Counted from the stretch's first letter, positions 33,701-41,776 are shown. The stretch: 64,000 bases of DNA from Morganella morganii H1r (GCF_000633515.1 NZ_AYMP01000004.1:124001-188000); one strand, 5' to 3'. The notes: generated from the sequence alone by a model not told the origin. Numbers and translations: made by a program.

Positions 33701-34440
33701 CCAGAACCGCGCTGGAGCAGCATCTGTCCGTCCAACCGGAGCCGTTCCGTGAACAGTCCCGGCAACAGCTGACAGAATCACAGACCGCCGCCGTACAGCA
33801 ACTGCGGGAACTGAGCAGCCGTCAGGGGGAACTGCGCGGACGGCTGACGGCGGATGATAATCTGCGGGTACAGCAGCGCGATTTACTGGATCAGATCACC
33901 CGGCATCAGCAGGACGTCACCGACCACAGCCGCCTCAATCTGCTGATAGGCTCTGCCGATGGCGCCAAATTCAGCCGCTTTGCCCAGGGACTGACGCTGG
34001 ATTATCTGATCCATCTGGCGAACCGGCGGCTGGAGAAACTGCACGGCCGCTATGTATTGCAGCGCAAAACAGCAGATAGCCTGGAGCTGCAAATCACAGA
34101 TACCTGGCAGGCAGACACTCAGCGTGACACCAAAACCCTCTCCGGCGGGGAAACGTTCCTGGTCAGCCTGGCGCTCGCACTGGCCTTGTCTGATCTCGTC
34201 AGTCATAAAACACAGATTGAATCCCTGTTCCTCGACGAGGGCTTCGGCACACTGGATCAGGAAACACTCGATATTGCGCTGGATGCACTCGATAACCTGA
34301 ATGCCACCGGAAAAACCATCGGTGTTATCAGCCACATTGAAGCCATGAAAGAACGTATTGCGGTGCAGATCTCTGTCAGAAAAATGAACGGACTCGGGAT
34401 CAGCAAATTATCGCCGGAATATCGTGTTACAACGGCGTGA
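30754..34440 (+). CDS. sbcC: Exonuclease subunit SbcC (Rad50-type SMC ATPase)
   Basis: ATPase partner of SbcD. 1228 residues, about 180 more than E. coli SbcC (1048). Walker A GPTGAGKT at residues 37-44; the zinc hook CPLC at Cys600 and Cys603; ABC signature [15 protein letters not shown] near 1130; Walker [12 protein letters not shown] near 1160. The long arms between them are extremely rich in glutamine and leucine, encoded largely by CAG/CAA, and the extra length is in these coiled coils. The heads are conserved, so it should be active. Confidence 0.95.
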   Translation: MKILTLRFKNINSLQGEWKIDFTAEPFAGNGLFAITGPTGAGKTTLLDAICLALYHETPRVKTSASQNDVMTRHTAECLAEVEFSVKGKTYRAFWSQRRARDKADGNLQPPKAELAECATGKILSDKLTQVRESIIEITGLDFARFTRSVLLSQGNFAAFLNAGDNERADLLEELTGTEIYRLISRQVYEDYKAAQQALSLLEAQTGAIRLMTDEERLACQAELTTLQADEQAQLIRQTQLQTALQWWQHRDTLNTETEQRQQQHASVMQQIQDAQTQLNRLARAKPAEKLRPAGEAVQSSAALSAQLTARMQELAQTTESTTRSLQPLSSQCEEQQQLLTGLKQQYQQLETLAENDIRPLDNRLQLLNSQSETLTQHYQTQFQEQQALQNQSVQLQQQLAQTRDSYARSTHFRQENAQKAELPSAIVQWRHELHTRQEYRAQIFALTEQQQAGEIQQQSLTAAHTEMADKLAARNQSVLPLKTELTALQTTLQQARQTEPDQQLTTQLQQTGEKRGLLQKLTSLAPEITLLTRNRENLLQQQRDSQEEIKTLTDLIAQHGPVLADQQVHLRDLTARYQLEQTIVRLEAERQRLQAGEPCPLCGSTDHPAVTDYQQVTPDETAQRLETLTHTIREAEKTLAAKQSQLAFTRTQHEKLSSTLQETGEALAAHTSQWQKICLEGGFDALTDSPVSLNDITQHYDGLYQQQQQSLEARRTLETQVLTLQNRLQAEEAECERLSQALQRNSQEQQFLAQQQTERAARLTQLHQQQQTLETSLTQTVTAFGYTIPSPAETAEWLAQRQQESDQFAANEQLIQQSAQQLAELTAQQQNLEAQQTKLTTQLAEQSAALAALQQQHNAVTEQRQALFGDKNISTELQKLLHQQQETENRLKTLTQQRDSLQQHLAGLRGEEKRLQQQILDAQEQQHHNQQIFQQQLAESPFAGEADFLAALLSEEEHQQLQTLETALNQAQLKAATSLGDARTALEQHLSVQPEPFREQSRQQLTESQTAAVQQLRELSSRQGELRGRLTADDNLRVQQRDLLDQITRHQQDVTDHSRLNLLIGSADGAKFSRFAQGLTLDYLIHLANRRLEKLHGRYVLQRKTADSLELQITDTWQADTQRDTKTLSGGETFLVSLALALALSDLVSHKTQIESLFLDEGFGTLDQETLDIALDALDNLNATGKTIGVISHIEAMKERIAVQISVRKMNGLGISKLSPEYRVTTA

Positions 34441-34635
34441 TATTTTCACGCCATTAGTACACAATTATTAATTCAATGATATTTATTGGAAATTTTTCTG
34501 TTGGCCGAATTTTTTGAAACATAAGGTTAAATATTTTCGGTATGTTTTTTGATTCATTGCTTATATGCTGTTCATCATGAACTGAAGAGAGCGCGGAAAC
34601 CAGTTTTTCCGACAAAAAATTTAACGGAGAGTAAC

Positions 34636-35238
34636 ATGTCTAATTCATTTATCGAGTTAATTAAAAAACGCAGAACAATTTACAGCCTTGGTAATAATCT
34701 GCCTGTTTCTCAGGATCGTATCGCCGCGCTCATCAAAGAAGCCGTGAAACACAGCCCGACGGCGTTTAACTCACAATCATCACGCGTCGTGGTGCTGTTT
34801 GGTGAAAACCACAAAAAACTGTGGAATATCGTGAAAGAGACACTGCGCGCCATTGTACCGGCAGATGCATTTGCCGCGACAGAAAGCAAAATTGATAATG
34901 CCTTCCTGTCCGGTGCCGGTACTGTGCTGTTCTTTGAAGACCAGTCCGTTGTCAAAGGCTTACAGGAACAATTTGCGCTGTATGCGGATAACTTCCCGAT
35001 CTGGTCTGAACAGGCCAGCGGTATCGCACAATTTGCTGTCTGGACTGCACTGTCCGAAGAAAATATCGGCGCATCCCTGCAACACTATAATCCGGTGATT
35101 GATGAGCAGGTCAGCAAAGCCTGGGATATCCCGGCTGACTGGAAACTGCGCGCACAGTTAGTGTTCGGATCCATTGAGCAGGAAGCCGGTGAAAAAGCCT
35201 TTATGGATGATGAAAGCCGTTTCAGAATCTTCAATTAA
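34636..35238 (+). CDS. Nitroreductase-family oxidoreductase (Frm2/CinD-like)
   Basis: 200-residue FMN-dependent nitroreductase-fold protein. The ATG at 34636 with the GGAGAG ribosome site gives MSNSFIELIKKRRTIYSLG; the in-frame ATG at 34549 would add 29 residues that do not look like the family. KRRTIYSLG and SPTAFNSQSSR are the FMN-phosphate and N-terminal motifs, and the C-terminus ends EKAFMDDESRFRIF, like Frm2/CinD proteins that respond to metals, lipids or oxidants. The substrate is unknown. Not at this place in E. coli, where araJ lies. Confidence 0.85.
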   Translation: MSNSFIELIKKRRTIYSLGNNLPVSQDRIAALIKEAVKHSPTAFNSQSSRVVVLFGENHKKLWNIVKETLRAIVPADAFAATESKIDNAFLSGAGTVLFFEDQSVVKGLQEQFALYADNFPIWSEQASGIAQFAVWTALSEENIGASLQHYNPVIDEQVSKAWDIPADWKLRAQLVFGSIEQEAGEKAFMDDESRFRIFN

Positions 35239-35287
35239 TCTTCCGGACTCAGCGGCGCATTAACCGCCGCTGTTCCCGGACGCATCA

Positions 35288-35312
35288 GGCGCTTTACCTG
35301 TCATAAAGCGCC
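35288..35312. other. Hairpin downstream of the nitroreductase gene
   Basis: GGCGCTTTA / TAAAGCGCC, a perfect 9-bp stem with a 7-base loop and no U-run, 50 bases after the stop. It could be a weak terminator or mRNA stabiliser. Confidence 0.45.
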
Positions 35313-35349
35313 GCAATTACCTTCTGTTATCGTGTTAAAATATGCCTTT

Positions 35350-35373
35350 GCCCGCCGTGTGCGGGCTTTTTTT
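35350..35373 (+). terminator. Intrinsic terminator after the nitroreductase gene
   Basis: GCCCGC / GCGGGC with a 5-base loop followed by seven Ts, ending just before the convergent mak stop. Confidence 0.85.
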
Positions 35374-35374
35374 A

Positions 35375-36283
35375 TCAGATTTTCGGCCACAACCAGGCCG
35401 CACCACGGACACCACTGGAGTCACCGTGCACCGCTTTGCGGATCGGCGTACCGCATTCACCACCGAAAACACGGGAACGCATCAGCGCCGGTACTGTCTG
35501 ATACAGGCGATCGACATTACTCATCCCGCCGCCCAGCACAATCACATCCGGGTCCAGCATGTTCACGACCTGACCGAGCGCTTTTGCCAGCCGCTGTTCA
35601 TAATTCACCATCACCTGTTCAGCCGGTAAATCACCCTGCGACAAACGACGGATGATCTCCGCGCCTTTGCAGACCTCACCGGTCAGCGCCGTATAATCAG
35701 CCATAAAACCGGTACCGGAGATAAACAATTCGGTACAGCCCTGTTTGCCGCAATAGCAATCCGCCATGCCTTTAAACAGCCGGTCGGCTTCATCCTGCCA
35801 CGGCAGCGGATTATGTCCCCACTCCCCGGCCACACCGTTGCCACCGCTGTGAACCTGCCCGTTCAGGGCAATCCCCGCGCCGCAGCCGGTACCGATAATC
35901 ACCGCAAAAACCACCGGAAACCCGGCACCTGCACCATCAACCGCTTCAGAGACCGCCAGGCAATTTGCATCATTTGCCACCCGCACTTTCCGTTGCAGTA
36001 ATGCACTGAGATCCGCATCAAACGGCTGACCGTTAAGCCAGACCGAGTTGGCATTTTTTACCCTCCCGGTGACCGGTGACAGCGTTCCCGGTATCCCCAC
36101 TCCGACAGTACCGGTCTCTCCGGTAGCGGTTTCCGCATCGTGTACCAGCCCGGCAATCGCCTGTAATGTCTGCTGATAATCAAAACGCGGCGTATCCGTC
36201 CGTTTACGGAATAATTCCTGCCCCTCATTACTGAGTGCAATCACTTCAATTTTGGTGCCGCCCAAATCAATACCGATCCGCAT
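35375..36283 (-). CDS. mak: Fructokinase (ROK family) Mak
   Basis: ATP-dependent phosphorylation of fructose (also mannose) to the 6-phosphate. 302 residues, the E. coli length. ROK features: [14 protein letters not shown] for phosphate binding, the [11 protein letters not shown] catalytic Asp segment, [12 protein letters not shown], and the zinc site [10 protein letters not shown] with CYCGKQGC. Ends [13 protein letters not shown], almost as in E. coli. Sits between sbcC and rdgC. Confidence 0.96.
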   Translation of the reverse strand: MRIGIDLGGTKIEVIALSNEGQELFRKRTDTPRFDYQQTLQAIAGLVHDAETATGETGTVGVGIPGTLSPVTGRVKNANSVWLNGQPFDADLSALLQRKVRVANDANCLAVSEAVDGAGAGFPVVFAVIIGTGCGAGIALNGQVHSGGNGVAGEWGHNPLPWQDEADRLFKGMADCYCGKQGCTELFISGTGFMADYTALTGEVCKGAEIIRRLSQGDLPAEQVMVNYEQRLAKALGQVVNMLDPDVIVLGGGMSNVDRLYQTVPALMRSRVFGGECGTPIRKAVHGDSSGVRGAAWLWPKI

Positions 36284-36462
36284 ACTGTCCCCTTCTGCTG
36301 TGGAGTTACGCTCTGTCTTTCATGCTTCTGATAATGCAGGGCGGCGCTCTGACAATCAAGTTTCCGCGCGAAGGCATTAGAGCAACGCGGCAAGATCCGT
36401 TATCATAGCGGGATGCAATTCTCACCGCGCAATGACCGCGCATCATAAAACAGGACTGTCCG

Positions 36463-37371
36463 ATGTGGTTTAAAAATATACTCGTTTACCGCCTTAGCTC
36501 ACCGTTTCCGCTGTCTGCCGATGAACTGGAAAAACAGCTGGAACACATGGCATTCACGCCGTGCGGCAGTCAGGATATGATGAAAACCGGCTGGGTCTCG
36601 CCGATGGGATCCCGGGGGGATGCACTGACTCACGCTGCCGGTAAACAGATCCTTATCTGTGCAAAAAAAGAAGAAAAAATGCTGCCATCGCCGGTGATTA
36701 AACAGGAATTACAGGCGAAAATTGAAAAGCTGGAACATGAGCAGCACCGCAAACTGAAGAAAACGGAAAAAGATTCCCTGAAAGATGAAGTGGTTCACGC
36801 GCTGCTGCCGCGTGCCTTCAGCCGTTTCAGCCAGACCGCCATCTGGATTGATGCCGAACGCGGCCTGATTATCGTCGATGCCGCCAGTGCCAAACGGGCG
36901 GAAGATAACCTTGCCCTGCTGCGTAAAACACTCGGCTCTCTGCCGGTGATCCCGCTGACCACCAAAGACCCGATTGAACTGACGCTGACCGAGTGGGTGC
37001 GTTCCGGTGATTTACCAACCGGATTTGCCCTGATGGAGGAAGCTGAACTGAAAGCCATTCTGGAAGACGGCGGTGTGATCCGCTGTAAGAAGCAGGATCT
37101 GGTATCAGATGAAATCGCCACCTGCATTGAAGCAGGAAAATGTGTCACCAAACTGGCTCTGGACTGGGAAGAGCGGATTCAGTTCCTGATGTCTGATGAC
37201 GGTTCCTTTAAACGCCTGAAATACAGTGATGATTTAAAAGACAAAAATGAAGATATCGACCGTGAGGATTTTGCTCAGCGGTTTGATGCTGATTTTATTC
37301 TGATGACCGGCGAACTGAGTGCGCTGATCAGCAACACCATTGCCGCCCTCGGCGGTGAAGCGGAGCGCTGA
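36463..37371 (+). CDS. rdgC: Recombination-associated protein RdgC
   Basis: Ring-shaped dimeric DNA-binding protein that inhibits RecA. 302 residues (303 in E. coli). Conserved blocks: [49 protein letters not shown] and [17 protein letters not shown]. Divergent from mak. Confidence 0.97.
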   Translation: MWFKNILVYRLSSPFPLSADELEKQLEHMAFTPCGSQDMMKTGWVSPMGSRGDALTHAAGKQILICAKKEEKMLPSPVIKQELQAKIEKLEHEQHRKLKKTEKDSLKDEVVHALLPRAFSRFSQTAIWIDAERGLIIVDAASAKRAEDNLALLRKTLGSLPVIPLTTKDPIELTLTEWVRSGDLPTGFALMEEAELKAILEDGGVIRCKKQDLVSDEIATCIEAGKCVTKLALDWEERIQFLMSDDGSFKRLKYSDDLKDKNEDIDREDFAQRFDADFILMTGELSALISNTIAALGGEAER

Positions 37372-37380
37372 AAACACGAT

Positions 37381-37411
37381 CTGCGGGAAGCCCGGTAACA
37401 GGCTCCCGCAG
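37381..37411. terminator. Hairpin between convergent rdgC and the phlG-like gene
   Basis: CTGCGGGA / TCCCGCAG stem with a 15-base interior; no clear U-run on the plus strand. Confidence 0.5.
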
Positions 37412-37421
37412 ATACCCGCTG

Positions 37422-38126
37422 TTATGCCCACGGCAGCGGGGCTTTTTCATCGTTACCGTGCTCGCCGTAATAGAGTGACGGCAGAAAACGGGACAAGTAA
37501 GTAAACTCGTTATAGCAGTGCTTCATCAGCCCGAAACCAATCTCATCCGGCAATTCCGTCAGCGGATCCGCCAATGACGCCCCGAGTAAAAACCGGCTGC
37601 GTAACACACATCCGAACTCAGTATCATAGGTGATATGCAGCATTTTTCCGTCGATCGGGTAACCCAGCGTATCGGTTTTCACATCATCCCCGAACCCGAT
37701 ATGGGCACAAATCGCACCGGAAATCTGATGAGTCTGCCGCGCTGCGGCCAGTTTATCCGCATCAAAGAAATCCTGTGCATCATTGAATTTCAGTGTCGCC
37801 CCGACCGGCGGGATCGGCCCGAGAGACTCAACCGCACGGATTGTCGCCCCGATATAACTCTCCCCTTTTTTCCAGACAGAATCCCAGCCGTGGTGTGCCA
37901 CATGATCATGCGGATGCCACCAGCGGATATGCTGCGTGGTTTCAAAAAACGTGAACCACCACTCCAGCATCCGCCCTTTGCAGCCGCGCAAATCAGTTCT
38001 GACAGATACGGTCAGCAGCCCCTCTTCGCTGCGTTCCAGACCCATTTCCATTCTCAGTGGCTCAGGGGATAATAACTGATTAATATCATTCAGTGCCCAC
38101 GGTAAGTTTTGTTTTTTCGCTGACAT
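37422..38126 (-). CDS. DAPG hydrolase (PhlG)-family protein
   Basis: 234 residues from MSAKKQNLPWALND; the frame extends 33 codons further upstream, across the operator, so I reject that start. It resembles PhlG, the zinc hydrolase that cuts the C-C bond of 2,4-diacetylphloroglucinol: GRMLEWWFTFF, the His cluster WWHPHDHVAHHGW (about residues 69-81), and HxxxE at His203/Glu207, matching the PhlG zinc-ligand pair as I recall it. A beta-diketone substrate is plausible but unproven. A divergent TetR gene lies 87 bases away. Confidence 0.8.
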   Translation of the reverse strand: MSAKKQNLPWALNDINQLLSPEPLRMEMGLERSEEGLLTVSVRTDLRGCKGRMLEWWFTFFETTQHIRWWHPHDHVAHHGWDSVWKKGESYIGATIRAVESLGPIPPVGATLKFNDAQDFFDADKLAAARQTHQISGAICAHIGFGDDVKTDTLGYPIDGKMLHITYDTEFGCVLRSRFLLGASLADPLTELPDEIGFGLMKHCYNEFTYLSRFLPSLYYGEHGNDEKAPLPWA

Positions 38127-38146
38127 AACGTATACTCCACAATTAA

Positions 38147-38163
38147 GAAACGAATTTCGTTTC
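38147..38163. promoter_or_regulatory. Palindromic operator between phlG-like and tetR genes
   Basis: Perfect 17-bp palindrome with 8-bp arms (GAAACGAA / TTCGTTTC) around a central T, just downstream of the -10 of the phlG-like promoter. A likely binding site for the divergent TetR regulator. Confidence 0.7.
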
Positions 38164-38167
38164 CAAA

Positions 38168-38198
38168 TTAATATTGTCCCGCCATGGATATTTGTCAA
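38168..38198 (-). promoter_or_regulatory. Candidate promoter of the phlG-like gene
   Basis: Consensus -35 TTGACA on the minus strand (38198-38193), with AATATT 17 bases further (38175-38170) or TATTAA at 19. The operator palindrome covers the expected start of transcription. Confidence 0.6.
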
Positions 38199-38213
38199 TT
38201 GAGGATCGCACGT

Positions 38214-38843
38214 ATGGCTAATCATGAACCTGCCACAAAACTCCGCGGACGTGGCCGCCCGGTTGTTCCGGAAGAAGAATTGATTGCAAAAATCCGGGAA
38301 GCATCACTCAGTTTGTTGTTATCACAGGGGTATGCCGCGATGACGATGGATGCGGTGGCAAAACAGGCGGGGGTCTCCAAAAAGACGCTGTACCGGTTTG
38401 CTGATAACCGGGAAGATCTGGCAGAGCAGATAGTGCGCGGCTGGACGGATTCCTTTGTGCCGCTGTTTATGCAGGATGCAAAGACTAAAGATGATTTTTA
38501 TCAGCTGCTTGAAAAAAATCTGACCATCATGAGCCACAAGGTGCTCAGTGCTGAGGCGGCGGGATTATTTTGTCTGCTGAGCAGTGATTTTCCCGGCCGG
38601 GAGTTATTACTGACCCGCTATCAGGCAGGCGGAATTGAGCGCGGACGTGCGCTGCTGACGGAATGGCTGTCCCGCCATCAGAACTTCCTGCCGCAGCCGG
38701 ATGCAGCACAAACCAGTGATTTGCTGTTATCGATGGTGATGGCAGAGCCGCTGCGCCAGATTGCCCTGAAACTGGCACCTCCGGCACCGGACTATCCGAT
38801 AGAGCCGCGTATCCGTGCCGCAGTGGCATTACTGAAGTGCTGA
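38214..38843 (+). CDS. TetR/AcrR-family transcriptional regulator
   Basis: 209 residues from the ATG at 38214 with a GAGGA ribosome site; an upstream in-frame ATG at 38184 has no such site. N-terminal helix-turn-helix: AMTMDAVAKQAGVSKKTLYR then FADNREDLAEQ. The C-terminal ligand domain resembles the AefR-like C-terminal type (PEPLRQIAL-like end). Divergent from the phlG-like gene with a palindrome between them, it most likely represses that gene and perhaps itself, as PhlF/PhlH do for phl genes in Pseudomonas. Confidence 0.85.
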   Translation: MANHEPATKLRGRGRPVVPEEELIAKIREASLSLLLSQGYAAMTMDAVAKQAGVSKKTLYRFADNREDLAEQIVRGWTDSFVPLFMQDAKTKDDFYQLLEKNLTIMSHKVLSAEAAGLFCLLSSDFPGRELLLTRYQAGGIERGRALLTEWLSRHQNFLPQPDAAQTSDLLLSMVMAEPLRQIALKLAPPAPDYPIEPRIRAAVALLKC

Positions 38844-38845
38844 CA

Positions 38846-38868
38846 GGCACCGGCAGATAACCGGTGCC
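38846..38868. terminator. Hairpin between convergent tetR and yedF
   Basis: GGCACCGG / CCGGTGCC, 8-bp stem, 7-base loop, in the 35-base gap between convergent genes. No U-run. Confidence 0.5.
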
Positions 38869-38878
38869 CGGAACCGCA

Positions 38879-39124
38879 TTATTTCTGTATCAGATAGCGG
38901 ATTGTCGGCCCGTCCTGCTGGATGGACAACACGGTGTAGCCATGGTTTTTGGCATCCAGCGGAATATTATTGATGGATTGCGGACAGTCACTCACCACTT
39001 CGAGGACCTCCCCGGATTTCAGTGACGGCATGGCTTCAAGGGTTGCCACTGCCGGATACGGACACGGCTCACCAACCATATCCAGCCGGTAATCCGGCAC
39101 AATTGCAGTATTTTCGGTATTCAT
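38879..39124 (-). CDS. yedF: TusA-like sulfurtransferase YedF
   Basis: 81-residue protein with the TusA/YeeD/YedF signature GEPCPYPAV (CPxP; Cys21) near the N-terminus, and the fold's DCPQSINNIP segment. YedF occurs with YedE and selenium metabolism in many genomes; the biochemical role is unclear. It starts 10 bases after the yedE stop, same operon. Confidence 0.92.
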   Translation of the reverse strand: MNTENTAIVPDYRLDMVGEPCPYPAVATLEAMPSLKSGEVLEVVSDCPQSINNIPLDAKNHGYTVLSIQQDGPTIRYLIQK

Positions 39125-39134
39125 GGTGTGCTCC

Positions 39135-40346
39135 TTAGTGTGCGGCAGCGGCGACAGCGTCAGCCTGGTTTTTCCGGCGGAAGAAGCGTTTCTCCCACAT
39201 CAGTAACAGGATAAAGGCGAAAGCGAGTAATCCGTAAGTGACCAGCAGACCACCGGCCGGGCCGAAGGTATCCAGCAGGTTGACTTTGTCGTAGTCAGTC
39301 GCCAGCCACGGCGCCACAGAATCCCAGTAATAGGCCAGAATCGTCGCACCGATAATATTCCCCAGACCGACCCACCAGAAGTGCACCTGACCTTCCACGG
39401 CACGGTACATCCAGCCGGTTTCACAACCCCCTGCCAGCACAATACCGAAGCCGAACAGCAACCCGCCAATCACGGCGTTAGGGCCTGCCCAGAATATTTT
39501 CGGCTCTGCGCCCAGTTGCACATAGCTGTAGATGCCGATAGCACTGACGGCCATACCGAGGATAATCGCTTTTGCCATCTGAGTACGCCCGGTGATCCAG
39601 ACATCACGGAATGCGGAAGTAAAGCAGATTTGTGCCCGTTCAATCAGCAGACCAAACCCGATGCCGAACAGCATTGCCATGCCGAGTTTCGGGGATTTAA
39701 ACAGCGTGAACAGAGACCAGGTGACACACAGCAGGAAGATCAGCATACCGAGACGAAAACGGCGTTTCGCCCGTTGCAAATCCTGTGTCAGCGGTGACGC
39801 TTTGCTGACTTTTTGCAGTTTAACCGGAATGCGGAACATCGGCAGCAGTGTGAATTTTGCGCCGAAGTAAGAGCCTGCGGCAGTTGCCAGTGCGAAGAAC
39901 CAGGCATGCAGGGAGAATTGCGGGATACCGGTAAAGAAGGCCGCCAGGTTACACCCCATTGCAAGACGCGCTCCGAAACCGGCGATAATGCCGCCGATAA
40001 CGGCCTGCCAGATACGGATTTTGTGTTGCGGAAGGCGGATTTTGACGTTGTTAGCCCATAAGGCAGCGGCGATACAACCGGCAAACATGCCGATAATCAT
40101 CATGCCGTCGATACGATCCAGGGGCGAGCCCTGCAAACCGATCACCTTAAAATACCCCCAGTTTTCCGGATGAGCGCCGAACAGTTGCAGAATGTGTCCG
40201 CCCCAGCGCGTAAACTCTCCGGTGACCGCCCAGAATGTGCCTGTTAATCCGAAGTAGTATGCGGATAAGATGCCGGCGGCGATCACTGCGGGCAACGGCT
40301 GCCAGAACCTGACAAGATACGTTGATTTAAATGTAGACCAGTTCAT
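39135..40346 (-). CDS. yedE: YeeE/YedE-family membrane transporter YedE (selenium-associated)
   Basis: 403-residue inner-membrane protein with about nine to ten helices, close to E. coli YedE (401). Signature cysteine motifs are GARLAMGCNLAAFFTG and LAGGCETGWMYRAVEG, as in the thiosulfate transporter family; YedE itself is linked to selenium metabolism. The ATG lacks a good ribosome site: it follows TGGTAAAAAA, four bases after the stop of a 29-codon upstream ORF and 9 nt after a hairpin's U-run. So expression may depend on the leader. Confidence 0.93.
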   Translation of the reverse strand: MNWSTFKSTYLVRFWQPLPAVIAAGILSAYYFGLTGTFWAVTGEFTRWGGHILQLFGAHPENWGYFKVIGLQGSPLDRIDGMMIIGMFAGCIAAALWANNVKIRLPQHKIRIWQAVIGGIIAGFGARLAMGCNLAAFFTGIPQFSLHAWFFALATAAGSYFGAKFTLLPMFRIPVKLQKVSKASPLTQDLQRAKRRFRLGMLIFLLCVTWSLFTLFKSPKLGMAMLFGIGFGLLIERAQICFTSAFRDVWITGRTQMAKAIILGMAVSAIGIYSYVQLGAEPKIFWAGPNAVIGGLLFGFGIVLAGGCETGWMYRAVEGQVHFWWVGLGNIIGATILAYYWDSVAPWLATDYDKVNLLDTFGPAGGLLVTYGLLAFAFILLLMWEKRFFRRKNQADAVAAAAH

Positions 40347-40350
40347 TTTT

Positions 40351-40440
40351 TTACCAAAAAAATCCCGACAGCGTCGGGAATCGATGTCGGAGTACGTGTG
40401 TACCAGTAGGATCTTTATATGTGATCCACCGGAGAATCAT
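40351..40440 (-). CDS. Putative 29-codon leader ORF upstream of yedE
   Basis: ATG at 40440-40438 and TAA at 40353-40351 on the minus strand; the stop lies four bases before the yedE ATG. The peptide starts MILRWITYKDPTG and ends LSGFFW; it is basic and I recognise no homologue. AGGAG precedes the ATG by only one base, a poor spacing. The ORF runs through the terminator-like hairpin, so translating ribosomes would disrupt it. Could be a regulatory leader peptide, a tiny protein, or chance. Confidence 0.4.
   Translation of the reverse strand: MILRWITYKDPTGTHVLRHRFPTLSGFFW
40356..40379 (-). terminator. Terminator-like hairpin in the yedE leader
   Basis: On the minus strand TCCCGAC-GCT-GTCGGGA is followed by seven Ts (40362-40356), nine bases before the yedE ATG. 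It has the form of an intrinsic terminator. It could be the end of the hypBDE transcript or an attenuator of yedE. Confidence 0.7.
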
Positions 40441-40445
40441 ACTCC
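40389..40445 (-). ncRNA. Candidate structured leader RNA of yedE
   Basis: On the minus strand GGAGTATG (40445-40438) can pair with CGTACTCC (40396-40389), an 8-bp helix with one G-U. Inside it CCGGTGGATC (40432-40423) pairs with GATCC-T-ACTGG (40413-40403), a 10-bp helix with one bulge and a 9-base loop. The outer helix sequesters the ribosome site and start of the small ORF. The terminator-like hairpin follows after 9 bases. I know no riboswitch with this shape. Confidence 0.4.
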
Positions 40446-40482
40446 TGTTAGAATAATTAGCTTATTAATATTTTTAAAAATA

Positions 40483-40522
40483 CTGACATGTCCCTGTCCG
40501 CGAAATCTGCTGAATCATCCGA
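40483..40522 (+). repeat. 40-bp direct repeat, copy A
   Basis: Starts CTGACATGTCCCTGT and contains CGAAATCTGCT; it matches copy B at 40610-40649 with four differences. The offset between copies is 127 bases. Confidence 0.85.
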
Positions 40523-40609
40523 ATACTCACTGTGTGCCGGAAAGAATAAAACATCAAACCATCTTCTTTCAGATTCGGGCAGCGGGATAACCGGCAAACC
40601 GGAAAGACG

Positions 40610-40649
40610 CTGACACGTCCCTGTTCGCGAAATCTGCTAAATCATCCGC
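40610..40649 (+). repeat. 40-bp direct repeat, copy B (left flank of ERIC)
   Basis: Near-identical to copy A. Its right half (ATCTGCTAA ... ATCATCC) runs into the ERIC element and is an inverted match to the last codons and stop of hypE (40756-40765). Confidence 0.85.
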
Positions 40650-40755
40650 TCTGTGGCAAGGCGGCAAGGGAAGAGTGCCCCGGGAGCATACATCAGTATG
40701 TGACCGGGGCCGATGAGTGCGGCCAACACAGCCACAGAGTGGAGGATGACGTAGA
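40637..40755. repeat. ERIC (enterobacterial repetitive intergenic consensus) element
   Basis: Imperfect palindrome with the ERIC core: CAAGGCGGCAAG, then CCCCGGGAGCATACAT and AGTATGTGACCGGGG, then GCGGCCAACACAGCCAC, matching the remembered ERIC consensus including both standard primer regions. Outer arms CTCTGTGGC and GCCACAGAG are inverted. ERICs are non-autonomous, transcribed hairpin elements. This one abuts the hypE stop codon; exact ends are uncertain by about 10 bases. Confidence 0.85.
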
Positions 40756-41775
40756 TTAGCAGATGCGGGGCAACGGCTCGTTATACGGAAGATCCAGCAA
40801 CCTGGTCGCCCCGAAAATCCCCTGTACCTTCACCTGTTTTGCTTCTGTTACCTGCCCGATGGTACAGGCATCCTGACCGAGCAGGCTGTTACGGAGGGCT
40901 GCCAGCACGGCGGCTTCAGCCTCCGGAGCGGTGACAATCACCACTTTACCTTCATTGGCAAAATTGAGTGCCTCCAGTCCCAGCAGCTCGCACACACCGC
41001 GTACTGCGGTTTTCAGCGGCAGTTTCTGCTCTTCAATATTCATACCGCACTGTGAAGCATCGGCAAATTCATGCAGGATAGCGGTGACACCGCCGCGGGT
41101 GGCATCACGCACAGCCCGGACGCCGTCAATTGCCCGCAGTGGTGCGAGCATCGGCTCCAGCACCGCGCAGTCGCTGCGCAGATCCGCATCCAGCCCGAGG
41201 TTTTCACGCAGATTGAGGATCGCTGCACCGTGGTCACCCAGTGTACCACTGACAATAATTTTATCCCCCGGACGGCACTGTGCCGCCGCCCAGTTCAGCT
41301 GATGCGGGATCACACCGATACCGGCGGTATTGATAAAGACTTTATCTGCCGCACCGCGCGGCACCACTTTGGTATCGCCGGTCACAATCTGAATACCATT
41401 GGCTTTTGCGGTTTCCGCCATGCTGTTAACCAGCTGAGACAGGATGTCAAACGACAGCCCTTCCTCAAGGATAAATCCGCAGGAGAGATAGCGCGGAATT
41501 GCGCCGCCGACAGACAGATCATTCGCCGTGCCGCATACCGCCAGTTTGCCGATATTGCCGCCGGGGAAAATAATCGGATCAATCACATAGCTGTCGGTAC
41601 TGAACGCCAGGCGATCACCGGCAGCCTGTAATTCAGTCAGCGGTATGCGTGCCTGATCTTCTTTTTCATTCAGATACGGATTGGAAAATGCCTGCAAAAA
41701 CAGGGAGTCGATCAGTTGCTGCATCCCCTGTCCGCCATTACCCTGGGCCAGGGTGATTTCAGTAATAGGTTTCAT
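40756..41775 (-). CDS. hypE: Hydrogenase maturation protein HypE
   Basis: Dehydrates the carbamoylated C-terminal cysteine to thiocyanate, providing CN ligands for the NiFe site. 339 residues from MKPITEITLAQGNGGQGM; the frame extends 12 codons upstream into hypD, and I reject that. PurM-like motifs (FSTDSYVIDPIIFPGG, GDHGAAIL, ATRGGVTAILHEFA) are present, and the essential C-terminal PRIC ends the protein. One base separates it from hypD. Confidence 0.97.
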   Translation of the reverse strand: MKPITEITLAQGNGGQGMQQLIDSLFLQAFSNPYLNEKEDQARIPLTELQAAGDRLAFSTDSYVIDPIIFPGGNIGKLAVCGTANDLSVGGAIPRYLSCGFILEEGLSFDILSQLVNSMAETAKANGIQIVTGDTKVVPRGAADKVFINTAGIGVIPHQLNWAAAQCRPGDKIIVSGTLGDHGAAILNLRENLGLDADLRSDCAVLEPMLAPLRAIDGVRAVRDATRGGVTAILHEFADASQCGMNIEEQKLPLKTAVRGVCELLGLEALNFANEGKVVIVTAPEAEAAVLAALRNSLLGQDACTIGQVTEAKQVKVQGIFGATRLLDLPYNEPLPRIC

Positions 41776-41776
41776 G

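Larger units (their letters stand above)
40347..40755. other. Intergenic region between yedE and hypE
   Basis: 409 bases holding, from left to right, the yedE leader with hairpin, an AT-rich stretch, the first copy of a 40-bp direct repeat, a short unique segment, the second copy and an ERIC element reaching the hypE stop. No ORF beyond the small leader ORF is convincing. Confidence 0.8.

Noticed and set aside
34549-34635. 29-codon N-terminal extension of the nitroreductase
   Set aside because: The internal ATG at 34636 has the ribosome site and a family-like N-terminus; the extension has neither.
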